Made by a program: the position numbers and the translations under genes. The notes under the pieces are model-generated. The model ran no database searches. It worked only from the letters and a program-made list of their open reading frames with translations, and was not told the origin of the DNA. This document shows positions 36,226-45,117 of a stretch of 64,000 nt of DNA, piece by piece. The stretch is taken from assembly GCF_019104765.1 (NCBI RefSeq), contig NZ_JAHRXJ010000011.1, forward strand, positions 558,001-622,000, written 5' to 3'. The DNA comes from Synechococcus sp. HK05 (GTDB taxonomy: Bacteria > Cyanobacteriota > Cyanobacteriia > PCC-6307 > Cyanobiaceae). Position 1 is the first letter of the stretch. Each line of letters starts with the position of its first letter.

Positions 36226-36828
36226 ATGTTCGGGTTTCTCAAGAAAGTCGGTGACTACACCCGCGATGCGGTGGGTGCGGCCAACTACCTCACCCAGGGC
36301 CTGTCGGTCACGTTCGACCACCTGCGCCGCCGGCCGATCACGGTGCAATACCCCTACGAGAAGCTGATCCCCTCGGAGCGCTACAGGGGCCGGATCCACT
36401 ACGAATTCGACAAGTGCATCGCCTGTGAGGTGTGTGTGCGCGTCTGCCCGATCAATCTGCCGGTGGTGGATTGGGTGATGAACAAGGCCACCAAGAAGAA
36501 GGAACTGCGCAACTACTCGATCGATTTCGGGGTGTGCATCTTCTGCGGCAATTGCGTGGAGTACTGCCCCACCAACTGCCTCTCGATGACTGAGGAATAC
36601 GAGCTGGCGGCCTTCGATCGCCACAGTCTTAATTACGACAACGTGGCCCTGGGCCGTCTGCCCACCAGCGTGACCAGTGATCCGGCGGTGATCCCCCTGC
36701 GGGAGCTGGCCTACCTGCCCAAGGGTGAAATGGATCCCCACGGTGTGGATCCCAGCCGCCCGCGCGCCGGTCAACTGCCCTCCCAGGTGCAGACTGCCCC
36801 TGCCGCTTCGAGCGAGGAGAACGCCTGA
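36226..36828 (+). CDS. ndhI: NAD(P)H-quinone oxidoreductase subunit I (2x 4Fe-4S)
   Basis: Ferredoxin-like peripheral-arm subunit that passes electrons to the quinone through two 4Fe-4S clusters. Cluster cysteines are Cys64, 67, 70, 74 and Cys104, 107, 110, 114 in [12 protein letters not shown] and [12 protein letters not shown]. 200 residues with a polar C-terminal tail. The ATG at 36226 precedes the family's [14 protein letters not shown] start. Its TGA overlaps the ndhG ATG by one base. Confidence 0.97.
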   Translation: MFGFLKKVGDYTRDAVGAANYLTQGLSVTFDHLRRRPITVQYPYEKLIPSERYRGRIHYEFDKCIACEVCVRVCPINLPVVDWVMNKATKKKELRNYSIDFGVCIFCGNCVEYCPTNCLSMTEEYELAAFDRHSLNYDNVALGRLPTSVTSDPAVIPLRELAYLPKGEMDPHGVDPSRPRAGQLPSQVQTAPAASSEENA

Positions 36829-37430
36829 TGACCATCGCCTCCTCCACCCAGCTGATCTGCTTCACGGTGCTGTCGGCCGTTGTGGCCATCGGCGCCCTGG
36901 GCGTGGTGCTGCTGCCCAACATCGTGTATTCGGCCTTCCTGCTGGGGGGCGTCTTCCTCTCGGTGGCGGGCCTCTACCTGCTGCTCAATGCCAGTTTTGT
37001 GGCCGCCGCCCAGGTGCTGGTGTACGTGGGCGCGGTGAATGTGCTGATCTTGTTCGCGATCATGCTCGTGAACAAGAAGGAAAACCTGGCGGCCATCCCC
37101 GGACTGGCCCTGCGCCGTCTCCTCTCGGGTGCCGTCTGCGCCGGCCTGTTCGCGCTGCTGCTGCGGGTGGCCTTCACCACCCCCTGGGCTACGCCTGGGC
37201 CTGAACCGGTGGGTGAGGAAGCCACGATTCGCATCGGCGAGCACCTCTTCAGCGACTATCTGCTCCCCTTTGAGCTGGCTTCGGTGCTGCTGCTGATGGC
37301 GATGATCGGTGCCATCGTTTTGGCGCGCCGCGACGTGCTCGCGTCCGACATCAGCACGGGCGAGCCTGCCGACCAGGGCCTGATTGAGAAGTCCCGCACC
37401 CCTCTGCTGCTGGAGAAAACCAACGCATGA
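36828..37430 (+). CDS. ndhG: NAD(P)H-quinone oxidoreductase subunit 6
   Basis: Five-helix membrane subunit of NDH-1 (NuoJ homologue). Family segments: [29 protein letters not shown] in pieces, [30 protein letters not shown], and the late helix [15 protein letters not shown]. 200 residues. Tight junctions with ndhI and ndhE (ATGA) show translational coupling. Confidence 0.96.
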   Translation: MTIASSTQLICFTVLSAVVAIGALGVVLLPNIVYSAFLLGGVFLSVAGLYLLLNASFVAAAQVLVYVGAVNVLILFAIMLVNKKENLAAIPGLALRRLLSGAVCAGLFALLLRVAFTTPWATPGPEPVGEEATIRIGEHLFSDYLLPFELASVLLLMAMIGAIVLARRDVLASDISTGEPADQGLIEKSRTPLLLEKTNA

Positions 37431-37756
37431 ACCTCGAGCTGCCCACCACCGTGCCCCTGCAGGCCTATCTGGCCCTGGCGGCGATTCTGTTTTGTACAGG
37501 CGTTTGGGGCTTGATCAACAGCCGCAACGCCGTGCGCGTGCTGATGAGCATCGAATTGATGCTCAATGCCGTGAATATCAACCTGATGGCCTTTTCCAGC
37601 TACCTCGACGGTCAGCTGATCCGCGGCCAGGTGTTCACCATCTTCGTGATCACCGTGGCCGCTGCTGAAGCGGCCGTGGGTCTGGCAATTCTGCTCTCGC
37701 TCTACCGCAACCGTGAGACGGTCGACATGGAGCGCTTCAATCTGCTGCGTTGGTAG
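37427..37756 (+). CDS. ndhE: NAD(P)H-quinone oxidoreductase subunit 4L
   Basis: Three-helix NuoK homologue of 109 residues, part of the proton-translocating chain. [21 protein letters not shown] carries the essential intramembrane Glu, and [23 protein letters not shown] the second. The start overlaps the ndhG stop. nadK follows by 27 bases, possibly in the same transcript. Confidence 0.97.
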   Translation: MNLELPTTVPLQAYLALAAILFCTGVWGLINSRNAVRVLMSIELMLNAVNINLMAFSSYLDGQLIRGQVFTIFVITVAAAEAAVGLAILLSLYRNRETVDMERFNLLRW

Positions 37757-37783
37757 CCAGGCTGGGGGCACCGCTCAGCTGCC

Positions 37784-38695
37784 ATGCGCCTTGAGACCGT
37801 CTGGTTGATTCACCGGGCCGCCAGCCAGGCGGCCCTGCGCCAAGCTCGGCGCAGTGCGGAAACCCTGCGGGAGCAGGGCGTGAAGGTGGCGGTGGCCATG
37901 AGTGGGGCCACCGCCAACCCCTTTCCAGGCCTGTTGGCCGATGAGGGTGGTCCGCCCGATCTGGCGGTGGTGCTCGGCGGCGATGGCACGGTGCTCGGCG
38001 CTGCCCGCCACCTGGCGCCGCTGGAGGTGCCGATTCTCTGCTTCAACGTGGGCGGCCATTTCGGCTTTCTCACCCACGAGCGCAAGTTGCTCAGCCAGGG
38101 CCACGGCCCCGATGGTGAGAGTGATCTCTGGCATCGCCTGCGCGATGACCGCTTCGCCCTCGAGCGGCGGATGATGCTGGAGGCCCGCACCGATCGCAGC
38201 GATGCGGTGTACGCCGCCCTCAACGACTTCTATTTCCGCCCAGGCCTCGATGAGGTGTCGCCCACCTGTGTGCTCGAGCTCGAGATCGATGGTGAGGTGG
38301 TGGATCAATACCGCGGCGATGGCCTGATCATCTCCACCGCCACCGGCTCCACCGGCTATTCGATGGCCGCCGGCGGCCCGATCCTGCATCCCGGGGTGGA
38401 GGCGATCGTTGTGAATCCGATCTGCCCGATGAGCCTCTCCAGCCGGCCGGTGGTGGTGCCGCCTCGGGCGCAGCTGGCGGTGTGGCCGCTGGGTGAAGCG
38501 AGCCGGCGGGTGCGCCTCTGGAACGATGGCGCCCACGCCACGGTGCTGGAGCCCGGCGATCGCTGCGATGTGAGCCGCTCACCCCATCACGCGCTGATGG
38601 TGCTGCTGGAGCAGAACCCCTCCTACTACCGCACCTTGAGCCGCAAACTGCACTGGGCCGGCAGCCTCACCGCTGCTGAACCCTCCCCCAACTGA
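37784..38695 (+). CDS. nadK: NAD kinase
   Basis: ATP-dependent NAD kinase making NADP, the electron acceptor of photosynthesis. Diagnostic [15 protein letters not shown], the [12 protein letters not shown] loop, and [23 protein letters not shown] are present. 303 residues. It closes the ndhA-I-G-E run and is followed eight bases later by the CYTH gene, a logical arrangement of pyridine-nucleotide supply with NDH-1. Confidence 0.95.
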   Translation: MRLETVWLIHRAASQAALRQARRSAETLREQGVKVAVAMSGATANPFPGLLADEGGPPDLAVVLGGDGTVLGAARHLAPLEVPILCFNVGGHFGFLTHERKLLSQGHGPDGESDLWHRLRDDRFALERRMMLEARTDRSDAVYAALNDFYFRPGLDEVSPTCVLELEIDGEVVDQYRGDGLIISTATGSTGYSMAAGGPILHPGVEAIVVNPICPMSLSSRPVVVPPRAQLAVWPLGEASRRVRLWNDGAHATVLEPGDRCDVSRSPHHALMVLLEQNPSYYRTLSRKLHWAGSLTAAEPSPN

Positions 38696-38703
38696 AGCGA
38701 GCC

Positions 38704-39222
38704 ATGGCCCTGGAGATTGAGCGGCGCTTTCTCGTTGCTGGTGAGTGCTGGCGGGAGCATGTGCAGTGGAGCCGGCGCCTGATGCAGGGCTATCTGGCTG
38801 GCAGCGCTGATGGCCTCACCTTGCGGGTGCGCAGCGATGGCCTGGGGGCGGCCTGGCTCACCTTGAAACTGCCGGCTGAGGGCATCGCTCGGCATGAATT
38901 CGAATACAGCATCCCTGCTCCGGATGCTCAGGCCCTGCTGGAGCTCAGTGAGGCACGGGTGCTGAAGGAGCGCTTTGGCCTTGATCTGCCCGGTGGGGAG
39001 TGGGTGCTGGATGTGTTTGCTGCGGAGAATGCCCCGCTGGTGATCGCGGAGGTGGAGCTCACCAGCGCGCAGGCGGCGGTGGCGATCCCGCCCTGGTGCG
39101 GTTGCGAGATCACCGGAATCAGTGCCTTCAGCAACGCTGCTTTGGCCCAGCGGCCCTTTCAGCGCTGGAATCCAGAGGAACAACAGCCGTGGCTGCTGGA
39201 ACTGAACCCGCAGCAGGCTTAG
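38704..39222 (+). CDS. CYTH-domain (triphosphate tunnel) protein
   Basis: A 172-residue triphosphate-tunnel metalloenzyme-like protein. The family opening ExExK appears as Glu4-Ile-Glu6-Arg-Arg8 (lysine to arginine, which is common in the IERRFLV group), followed by alternating charged strands (RLMQGYLAG, LTLRVRSDG, EFEYSIP, ERFGLDLPG, VEVEL-type). Members hydrolyse triphosphate or related substrates; which one is not readable. No CHAD partner is present. Confidence 0.85.
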   Translation: MALEIERRFLVAGECWREHVQWSRRLMQGYLAGSADGLTLRVRSDGLGAAWLTLKLPAEGIARHEFEYSIPAPDAQALLELSEARVLKERFGLDLPGGEWVLDVFAAENAPLVIAEVELTSAQAAVAIPPWCGCEITGISAFSNAALAQRPFQRWNPEEQQPWLLELNPQQA

Positions 39223-39229
39223 GATTCTC

Positions 39230-39235
39230 TTAAGG
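39230..39235 (+). promoter_or_regulatory. Candidate -10 element upstream of the 56-residue microprotein
   Basis: TTAAGG, 15 bases before the GTG at 39251, within a locally AT-rich spot after the CYTH gene. Same hexamer as ahead of crtP, but closer than usual to the start, so weakly supported. Confidence 0.22.
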
Positions 39236-39250
39236 ATTTGGAGGCGGTTG

Positions 39251-39421
39251 GTGCTCGGGCTCTACGACCAGCAAGGGTTGCTGCGCTTCAGCGGCCGCGA
39301 TCTGGCGGATTGCCTGGCCTATGCCGAGCTGTTTGCCCTGGCTGATGGCAGCTTCAGCCTGGAATCCCTGGTGCATGAGCCGAGCCCTGAGGATCGCTGG
39401 GTTCAGCCGGCGTCGTCCTGA
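39251..39421 (+). CDS. Putative 56-residue microprotein
   Basis: Short frame beginning GTG (TTG at 39248 possible) with a good ribosome-binding site, GGAGG at 39240-39244, six bases ahead. It encodes LGLYDQQGLLRFSGRDLADC, AYAELFALADGSFSLESLV and a polar end; it looks like a small folded alpha/beta protein. I do not recognise a family. Its last 19 bases overlap the convergent PedR-like gene. Confidence 0.6.
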   Translation: MLGLYDQQGLLRFSGRDLADCLAYAELFALADGSFSLESLVHEPSPEDRWVQPASS

Positions 39422-39642
39422 GGCAGGTTGCAGCAATTGAAGCCATCGCGGCAGATCTTGCCGTGATCCATGGCCCAATTCAGCAGAGCGACGCGGTTTT
39501 TCGCACCGGTTTTGGTGAACACATTGCTCACGTGGTTGTCCACGGTGCGCTTGCTGATCATCAGCCGTTCGCCGATTTCCTGGTTGGTGAGCCCCTGGGC
39601 CACCAGATCGATGATCTCCAGTTCGCGCTCCGAGAGATCCAT
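39403..39642 (-). CDS. pedR: Small LuxR-type regulator, PedR-like
   Basis: A 79-residue protein that is essentially one LuxR/NarL helix-turn-helix: LSERELEIIDLVAQGLTNQEI, then ISKRTVDNHVSNVFTKTG as recognition region. The tail CRDGFNCC (Cys64, 70, 71) fits PedR, the cyanobacterial redox-dependent regulator whose activity depends on a conserved cysteine and thioredoxin. The ATG at 39642 is the clean start; about 11 in-frame residues before it (EWGLGQRAW) look conserved in style but have no standard start codon. An ATG at 39720 overlaps metF. Confidence 0.75.
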   Translation of the reverse strand: MDLSERELEIIDLVAQGLTNQEIGERLMISKRTVDNHVSNVFTKTGAKNRVALLNWAMDHGKICRDGFNCCNLPQDDAG

Positions 39643-39705
39643 CCACGCCCGCTGGCCGAGGCCCCACTCTAGGGAGCCTGCCGCGGCGCGGACAGGGCTT
39701 GGTTG

Positions 39706-40620
39706 ATGATGGCCTGGCATTGGATCCAGGGCGTTTTGGGGCTGCAGCAGGCACTGGAGGTGGGCTCCCTCGCCATCACGGCAGAGGTGATGCCGCCCCG
39801 CGGTGGTGACGCCAGCAGCACCCTGGCCCATGCCCGGGCCCTCAAGGGCCGGGTGCATGCCGTGAACGTGACCGATGGCAGTCGCGCCGTGATGCGGATG
39901 AGCAGCCTGGCGGTATGCCGGCTGCTGCTGGATCAGGGCATCGAGCCGGTGTGGCAGATCGCTTGCCGTGATCGCAACCGCATCGCCCTGCAGGCGGATC
40001 TGCTGGGGGCCCATGCCCTGGGCATCCGCAACGTGCTTTGCCTCACCGGCGACCCGGTGCGGGCCGGCGATCAGCCTGGAGCACGGCCCGTGAACGAACT
40101 GGAATCGGTGCGGTTGCTGCAGCAGGTGCAGGCACTCAACCAGGGCCTCGATCCGGTGCAGGGCGCCTTGGCCGATGGCCCTACGGCGTTATTTGCCGGC
40201 GCCGCGGCGGATCCCCAGAGCCCCAGCTGGAGTGGCCTCAAGAGCCGCATCGCTCGCAAACATGCCGCCGGTGCCCGCTTCCTGCAAACCCAGATGGTGA
40301 TGGATGGGGAGTGCCTCAAGCGTTTCGTGGGCGAGATCACCGGGCCCCTTGGCCTGCCGGTGCTGGCGGGGGTGTTTCTGCTGAAGTCGGCGAAGAACGC
40401 CGCGTTTATCAACCGCGTGGTGCCTGGCGCCAACATCCCCCAGGCAATCATCGATCGCCTCGCCGTCGCCGCCAATCCCGCGGATGAGGGCATCAGCATC
40501 GCTGCCGAGCAGGTGGCCTCCTACGCCGGCATTGCTCAGGGCGTGCATCTGATGGCCGTGAAGGCCGAGGAGCGCATTCCCTTGATCCTGGAGCGTGCGG
40601 GGCTTAGCTCGCGTTGCTGA
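39706..40620 (+). CDS. metF: Methylenetetrahydrofolate reductase
   Basis: FAD-dependent TIM-barrel enzyme making 5-methyl-THF for methionine. ITAEVMPPRGGDASSTLAHA with the catalytic Glu, GTP-like NVTDGSRAVMRMSSLA, the CLTGDPV loop, KHAAGARFLQTQMV, and LPVLAGVFLLKSAKNAAF are typical of the cyanobacterial short form (about 305 residues). Start is ATG 39706 or 39709. The 3' end overlaps the next convergent gene by 17 bases. Confidence 0.9.
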   Translation: MMAWHWIQGVLGLQQALEVGSLAITAEVMPPRGGDASSTLAHARALKGRVHAVNVTDGSRAVMRMSSLAVCRLLLDQGIEPVWQIACRDRNRIALQADLLGAHALGIRNVLCLTGDPVRAGDQPGARPVNELESVRLLQQVQALNQGLDPVQGALADGPTALFAGAAADPQSPSWSGLKSRIARKHAAGARFLQTQMVMDGECLKRFVGEITGPLGLPVLAGVFLLKSAKNAAFINRVVPGANIPQAIIDRLAVAANPADEGISIAAEQVASYAGIAQGVHLMAVKAEERIPLILERAGLSSRC

Positions 40621-41785
40621 TCGCCAGGTCGGTGCCCAGCAACTCGGCCATCGCTTTCTGCTGGGGTGAGGGGCTCACATGGTCCTGGCGGCGCACGTCG
40701 GTGATCAGCCAGTCGAGGGCGGCCTCCTGCAGGTCGAAGTGATCGCCGTTGCGGTCCACGCAGTAGCGGCCGAACACCAGCTTCTCCACCAGCCGAACGC
40801 CGGGGCCGATGCGGGAGTAATCGAAGATGATCGAGTTATCGATCGTGGCGCCCTCGCAGATGTGGCAGCTGGGGCCGATCATCGCGGGGCCAATGATCGT
40901 GGCGCCGTCTTCGATCTTGCTCATACCGCCCACGTAGATCGGGCCTTCCACCTTGATCTTGTCCCAGTTGGCGGCCACGTTGAGGCCGGCAAAGATGCCG
41001 GGCCGCACCTCCTTGCCAGGGATCTGCACCTGCCGCACCTGGCCCTGCAGCACGCTGCGGATCGCCTGCCAGTAGTCGGGCACTTTGCCGATGTCCACCC
41101 ACTCGAATTCCATGGGTAGGGCGTAGAAGGCGGCGTTGTCGGCCACCAGTCGCGGGAAGAGATCGGAGCCGATGTCAAACGGCACGCCATCCGGCACGTA
41201 GTCGAGCACCTCCGGCTCGAAGATGTAGATGCCGGTGTTGATCATGTCGCTGGCGGCCTCATCCACCGACGGCTTCTCCTGGAAGGAGCGCACCCGGCCG
41301 TCGTCGTCGGTGACGACCACGCCGTAGCTGCTCACCTGATCGCGCGGCACCCGCTTGGTGATCAGGCTGGCCATGGCCCCTTTGGCCTTATGGCGGCGCA
41401 CCGCCTCGCTCAAATCGAGATCGATCAGGGCATCTCCGCACAGCACCACAAAGGTGTCGTCGAAGAAGCGCTGGAAGGTCTGGATCTTTTTGAGGCCGCC
41501 GGCGGAGCCCAGGGCATCGCCAATCAGCTGGCCGTCTTCAATGCGGCCTTCAAAGCTGTAAGCGATCTCCACGCCGAAGCGCTGGCCATCGCGGAAGTAG
41601 TTCTCGATCTCCTCGGCGAGGTGGGAGACGTTCACCATGATTTCGGTGAAGCCGTGTTCCCGCAGCAACTCGAGCAGAAACTCCATCACGGGTTTCTGCA
41701 GGATCGGAATCATCGGTTTGGGGACGATGTGGGTGATCGGTCGCACCCGCGTCCCCTTACCGGCCGCCAGGATCATCGCCTTCAT
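40604..41785 (-). CDS. Sugar-1-phosphate nucleotidyltransferase with left-handed beta-helix
   Basis: Two-domain enzyme of 393 residues. The N-terminal nucleotidyltransferase has MKAMILAAGKGTRVRPIT and KPMIPILQKPVMEFLLELL, DALIDLDLSEAV and the FEWVDIGKVPDYWQAI site. The C-terminal part (about 255-345) has hexapeptide repeats such as GPIYVGGMSKIEDGATI of a left-handed beta-helix, then a 45-residue tail. Most likely an NDP-mannose or NDP-glucose pyrophosphorylase for cell-envelope polysaccharide; substrate unknown. Confidence 0.88.
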   Translation of the reverse strand: MKAMILAAGKGTRVRPITHIVPKPMIPILQKPVMEFLLELLREHGFTEIMVNVSHLAEEIENYFRDGQRFGVEIAYSFEGRIEDGQLIGDALGSAGGLKKIQTFQRFFDDTFVVLCGDALIDLDLSEAVRRHKAKGAMASLITKRVPRDQVSSYGVVVTDDDGRVRSFQEKPSVDEAASDMINTGIYIFEPEVLDYVPDGVPFDIGSDLFPRLVADNAAFYALPMEFEWVDIGKVPDYWQAIRSVLQGQVRQVQIPGKEVRPGIFAGLNVAANWDKIKVEGPIYVGGMSKIEDGATIIGPAMIGPSCHICEGATIDNSIIFDYSRIGPGVRLVEKLVFGRYCVDRNGDHFDLQEAALDWLITDVRRQDHVSPSPQQKAMAELLGTDLAISNAS

Positions 41786-41802
41786 CGGCGCTGTCTGCTT
41801 TC

Positions 41803-41818
41803 GGTGGGTCCGCCCACC
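41803..41818 (-). terminator. Weak hairpin between scpA and the nucleotidyltransferase gene
   Basis: GGTGGG-TCCG-CCCACC, six perfect pairs, located 3' of scpA and just before the next gene on the minus strand. There is no T-run, so it is not a convincing intrinsic terminator. Confidence 0.25.
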
Positions 41819-41831
41819 CTACGCACAGCGT

Positions 41832-42713
41832 CTAGGCCGCCAGCGGCTCTCGAGCCGGCCCCCGAGCTGACCCCAGCTCCGCAGGCAGGGGTAATTGCAC
41901 GCTCTCACGCTCGTCGAGCAGCCGTTTGAGCTGGAGCGGGCCAAACAGCCCGCCTTGCTGCTCCAGCTCCACCTTCCCCTGGGAGCAGAGGAACAGCAGC
42001 GCCCAGAACACACCCACCCGGTCGCTGTCGAGATCCTCGGGGGCCACGGCGGCCCAGGCCTCCACCAGCCCTTCGAAGCAGGTCCACTCCAGCGACTGGG
42101 GCCACTGCAGGAGGAACTGGCTCAGGGCCGCGGTGGTTTCCGGCAGCTTTTCGCGGTGGGCCAGGGCCGCCACTTGCTCGATCACCGCCCGGTCGCTGTA
42201 GCGCTTGCTGCGCTGGCGTTTGACCCGCTGCCCCTCTTCCTGCTCCAGCCGCTCGGCAATGTCTTCGAGCTGGCGGATCAGTTCGCCGAGGGTCACCGGT
42301 CGCTGCAGGGGGGGCGGCGCCACGGGCCGGCGCAGCAGGTGGCGCTCCGGCCGCCTGGGGAGCTCCACGCCCGGACTGAGCAGCCAGCCCTGGCCTTCGG
42401 CATCGAAGTCAAAGCTGAAGTCGTCGTCGAGAAGGGGTTCGGGCGGAAAGGTTTGTGCCTCCAGCACCTCCGCCTTCAGACTCACCAGCATCGAGGCGGC
42501 CAGGAAGGCCTCGCTGGTTTCGGCCAGATCCTGTTCGTAACTGCCGCCGCGCCCCATGGCGGCCACCAGCCGTGGCACTTCAATCCGCTGGCGTAATTGA
42601 TCGAGAAAGCCGTCCACAACGGCGATCACATCCACATCCCAGGGATCCAGATCGCCCCGTTCAGCGGCGTCTTGCAACAGGCGGATGGCCAGTCTGGCGC
42701 CATCTGTGGCCAC
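41832..42713 (-). CDS. scpA: Segregation and condensation protein A (kleisin)
   Basis: Kleisin subunit of the SMC-ScpAB condensin that organises the chromosome. N-terminal LLQDAAERGDLDPWDVDVIAVVDGFLDQL and LVSLKAEVLEAQTF, then a winged-helix C-terminal end (FWALLFLCSQGKVELEQQG). The middle linker is long and proline-rich, and the total length (293) is near normal. GTG start at 42713. No scpB or smc nearby. Confidence 0.9.
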   Translation of the reverse strand: MATDGARLAIRLLQDAAERGDLDPWDVDVIAVVDGFLDQLRQRIEVPRLVAAMGRGGSYEQDLAETSEAFLAASMLVSLKAEVLEAQTFPPEPLLDDDFSFDFDAEGQGWLLSPGVELPRRPERHLLRRPVAPPPLQRPVTLGELIRQLEDIAERLEQEEGQRVKRQRSKRYSDRAVIEQVAALAHREKLPETTAALSQFLLQWPQSLEWTCFEGLVEAWAAVAPEDLDSDRVGVFWALLFLCSQGKVELEQQGGLFGPLQLKRLLDERESVQLPLPAELGSARGPAREPLAA

Positions 42714-42777
42714 GGATCCGCTTGCACTTACCCGACCCTATCGGCTCGGAGCCTGAAAAGCCAGGCCAGATCTGCCT

Positions 42778-43137
42778 TCAGGCCGCTTCGCTTTGGGCGG
42801 TGCTCTCACCAGCGGCCGGCAACAGGCCCAGTTGGGCGTCCACGGCCGCGCGGTAGCGCTGCACGTCTTCCTCCAGTTCGCGGATGCGCACCTGCTGCGC
42901 TTCCGCCTCGCCGGGGTTCACCTGGCTCTCGACGCGCTTCACCACACCGGTCCACACGGCGAACACCCAGGCTGCTGTGGCACCAATCCCACCCACCAGC
43001 AACAGCAACGCCGCCAGCGGCAGCGTGGTGCTGAGCCCGGGTAGGAACTGCACCGTGGTGGGGGCGGTGTTCTCCAGGGTGAACATCACCATGGCCAGGC
43101 CGAAGCTGAAGATCAGCAGGAAGTTCAGCTGCTTCAT
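42778..43137 (-). CDS. LapA-domain membrane protein (DUF1049)
   Basis: A 119-residue protein with two N-terminal transmembrane helices (about 3-20 and 38-66) around a short loop, matching the LapA/DUF1049 domain, then a charged coiled coil (GEAEAQQVRIRELEEDVQRY). In proteobacteria LapA affects lipopolysaccharide assembly; in cyanobacteria the function is unknown. It lies between ndhD and scpA on the same strand. Confidence 0.85.
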   Translation of the reverse strand: MKQLNFLLIFSFGLAMVMFTLENTAPTTVQFLPGLSTTLPLAALLLLVGGIGATAAWVFAVWTGVVKRVESQVNPGEAEAQQVRIRELEEDVQRYRAAVDAQLGLLPAAGESTAQSEAA

Positions 43138-43214
43138 CGGTCGGGCTGCACCAGGGTGTTGGTTCTGGAGATTACGTAGATCTGTTGGTCGGATCTCGCC
43201 GCCTGAACGCTTTG

Positions 43215-44846
43215 TTATCCGGCCAGCTCTGGTGCCCGCAGGGGGGCCTGGCGGATCAAGCCAGCGCCTGCAGGCGCATTGAGGGCCTTCATCGCCCGTT
43301 CATCTTTGGCCACCAGCATTTCCATGGAAGCCTTGTAGCTGTCGGTCATCAGGCGGGGGTAGAGACCGATGCCAATGATTGGCACCAACAGGCAGCCAAT
43401 GATGTAGATCTCACGCGGCTCAGCATCCACCAGGTTGGTGTGGCCCACCAGCTCGGCTTTCTCCTGGCCGTAGAAGATCTCCCGCAGCATCGAGAGCAGG
43501 TAGATCGGAGTGAGGATCACTCCAATGGCGGCGAGGCCGTCGATCGCCACTCGGAAAGGCAGCGTGTAAGCGTCGTCGGTGGCAAAGCCCACGAACACCA
43601 TCAGCTCGCTCACGAAGCCGCTCATGCCCGGCAGTGCCAGCGAGGCCAGCGAGCACACGGTCCAGAGGGCGAACATCTTGCGCATCTTCTGGCCCACGCC
43701 GCCCATCTCATCGAGCTGCAGGGTGTGGGTGCGGTCGTAGGTGGCGCCCACCAGGAAGAAGAGTGAGGCGCCGATCAGGCCGTGGCTGATCATCTGCAGC
43801 ATCGCGCCGCTGGAGCCCAGGGCACTAAAGCTGCCGATGCCGATCAGCACGAAGCCCATGTGACTGATCGAGCTGTAGGCGATCTTGCGTTTGAGGTTGC
43901 GCTGGGCGAAGGAGGTGAGGGCGGCGTAAATGATGTTCACCACCCCCAGCACCACCAGCAGTGGCGCGAAGACGGCGTGGCCATCCGGAAGGATTTGGCA
44001 GTTGAAGCGCAGCAGGGCGTAGCCGCCCATCTTCAGCAGGATGCCCGCCAGCAGCATGTGCACCGGTGCGGTGGCTTCGCCGTGGGCATCCGGCAGCCAG
44101 GTGTGCAGCGGCACGATCGGCAGCTTCACGCCGAACGCGATCAACAGACCGGCGTAGGCGAGCAGCTGGAACTTCACGGAGAAGCCCTTGGCCATCAGAT
44201 CCGTGTAGTTGAAGCTGAAATCGCCGCCGTAGAAGGCCATCGCCAGGCCCGCCAGCAGGATGAACAGCGAGCTGCCGGCTGTGTAGAGGATGAATTTGGT
44301 GGCGGCGTATTGGCGCTTCTTGCCGCCCCAGATCGCCAGCAGCAGATACACCGGGATCAGCTCCAGCTCCCAGGCCAGGAAGAAGAGCAGCATGTCCTGC
44401 ACGGCGAACACGGCGATCTGGCCGCCATCCATGGCCAGCAGCAGGAAATAGAAGAGCTTCGGTTTGAAGCTCACCGGCCAGGCGGCGAGCACAGCCAAGG
44501 CCGTAATGAAGCTGGTGAGCAGGATCAGCGGCATCGAGATGCCGTCGGCCCCTACCGACCACTCCAGTCCGAGGTCGGGCACCCAGCTCACCTTCTCCAC
44601 CAGCTGCAGATCGGGGTTGCTGGGGTCGTAGCCGGTGAGATAGGCGCCAACGGTGATCAGAAAGGTGATCAGCGCAACACCCAGGGCAAACCAGCGCACC
44701 TGCTTGCCATCGCCGTTGTCGGGCACAAATGGGATGCAGAGTGCTGCGCCGATCGGGAACAGGATCGAGGCGCTCAGCCAGGGAAAAGCGGTGCTGCTGC
44801 CCTGGCCTGCGGTGGCGGCCAGGAGTGTGGCGACATCCAGATGCAC
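43215..44846 (-). CDS. ndhD: NAD(P)H-quinone oxidoreductase chain 4
   Basis: Antiporter-like proton-pumping subunit of NDH-1 with 14 or so helices. [22 protein letters not shown] carries the key Glu, [32 protein letters not shown] the Lys and the loop after it, and [18 protein letters not shown] the next conserved core. 543 residues. Start GTG 44846 is the most upstream that fits; 353 unusual non-coding bases separate it from ndhF. Probably the NdhD1/2 (respiratory/cyclic) type because ndhF1 precedes it. Confidence 0.95.
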   Translation of the reverse strand: MHLDVATLLAATAGQGSSTAFPWLSASILFPIGAALCIPFVPDNGDGKQVRWFALGVALITFLITVGAYLTGYDPSNPDLQLVEKVSWVPDLGLEWSVGADGISMPLILLTSFITALAVLAAWPVSFKPKLFYFLLLAMDGGQIAVFAVQDMLLFFLAWELELIPVYLLLAIWGGKKRQYAATKFILYTAGSSLFILLAGLAMAFYGGDFSFNYTDLMAKGFSVKFQLLAYAGLLIAFGVKLPIVPLHTWLPDAHGEATAPVHMLLAGILLKMGGYALLRFNCQILPDGHAVFAPLLVVLGVVNIIYAALTSFAQRNLKRKIAYSSISHMGFVLIGIGSFSALGSSGAMLQMISHGLIGASLFFLVGATYDRTHTLQLDEMGGVGQKMRKMFALWTVCSLASLALPGMSGFVSELMVFVGFATDDAYTLPFRVAIDGLAAIGVILTPIYLLSMLREIFYGQEKAELVGHTNLVDAEPREIYIIGCLLVPIIGIGLYPRLMTDSYKASMEMLVAKDERAMKALNAPAGAGLIRQAPLRAPELAG

Positions 44847-44931
44847 AGACGGGGCAACGGCTCTGGGCGGAGTGTAGAAATCACTTCCGCTGCTGCACCG
44901 GTGGAGTGGCGGATGTCACACAGAGCGTTGT

Positions 44932-44998
44932 GCCTGGGGTGTGTTCGCGGGGCGCTCACCGCTGGGGGCGGACATCGCCCCGCGAACACACCCCAGGC
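44932..44998. repeat. 23-bp perfect inverted repeat, 21-base loop
   Basis: Left arm 44932-44954 and right arm 44976-44998 are exact reverse complements; the loop is 44955-44975. It is about 85 bases upstream of the ndhD start in the reading direction of ndhF-ndhD. No T-run follows on either strand, so it is not an ordinary terminator. Confidence 0.9.
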
Positions 44999-45065
44999 GG
45001 CGCGGGTGGGGGCTGTCGGCACGACGGCCTCGTGGGTGCTGCGGCGAGGGCGCAGAACAAAAGCG

Positions 45066-45086
45066 CTTTCGCCGGCTACCGCTCGC
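45066..45086. repeat. Segment complementary to 45162-45182 (one mismatch)
   Basis: The 21 bases 45066-45086 pair with 45162-45182 at 20 of 21 positions (A45078 opposite C45170). This would interleave with the arms of the 45118-45199 hairpin, so the two pairings compete or form a pseudoknot. A ten-base palindrome AAAGCGCTTT lies at its edge (45060-45069). Confidence 0.8.
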
Positions 45087-45117
45087 TTGGCGCGCTACTG
45101 CCCCACCACCCCTGCGG

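Noticed and set aside
38704-38727. Loss of the ExExK lysine in the CYTH protein as a defect
   Set aside because: IERRFLV is a common variant of this motif in the family, so it is not evidence of inactivation.
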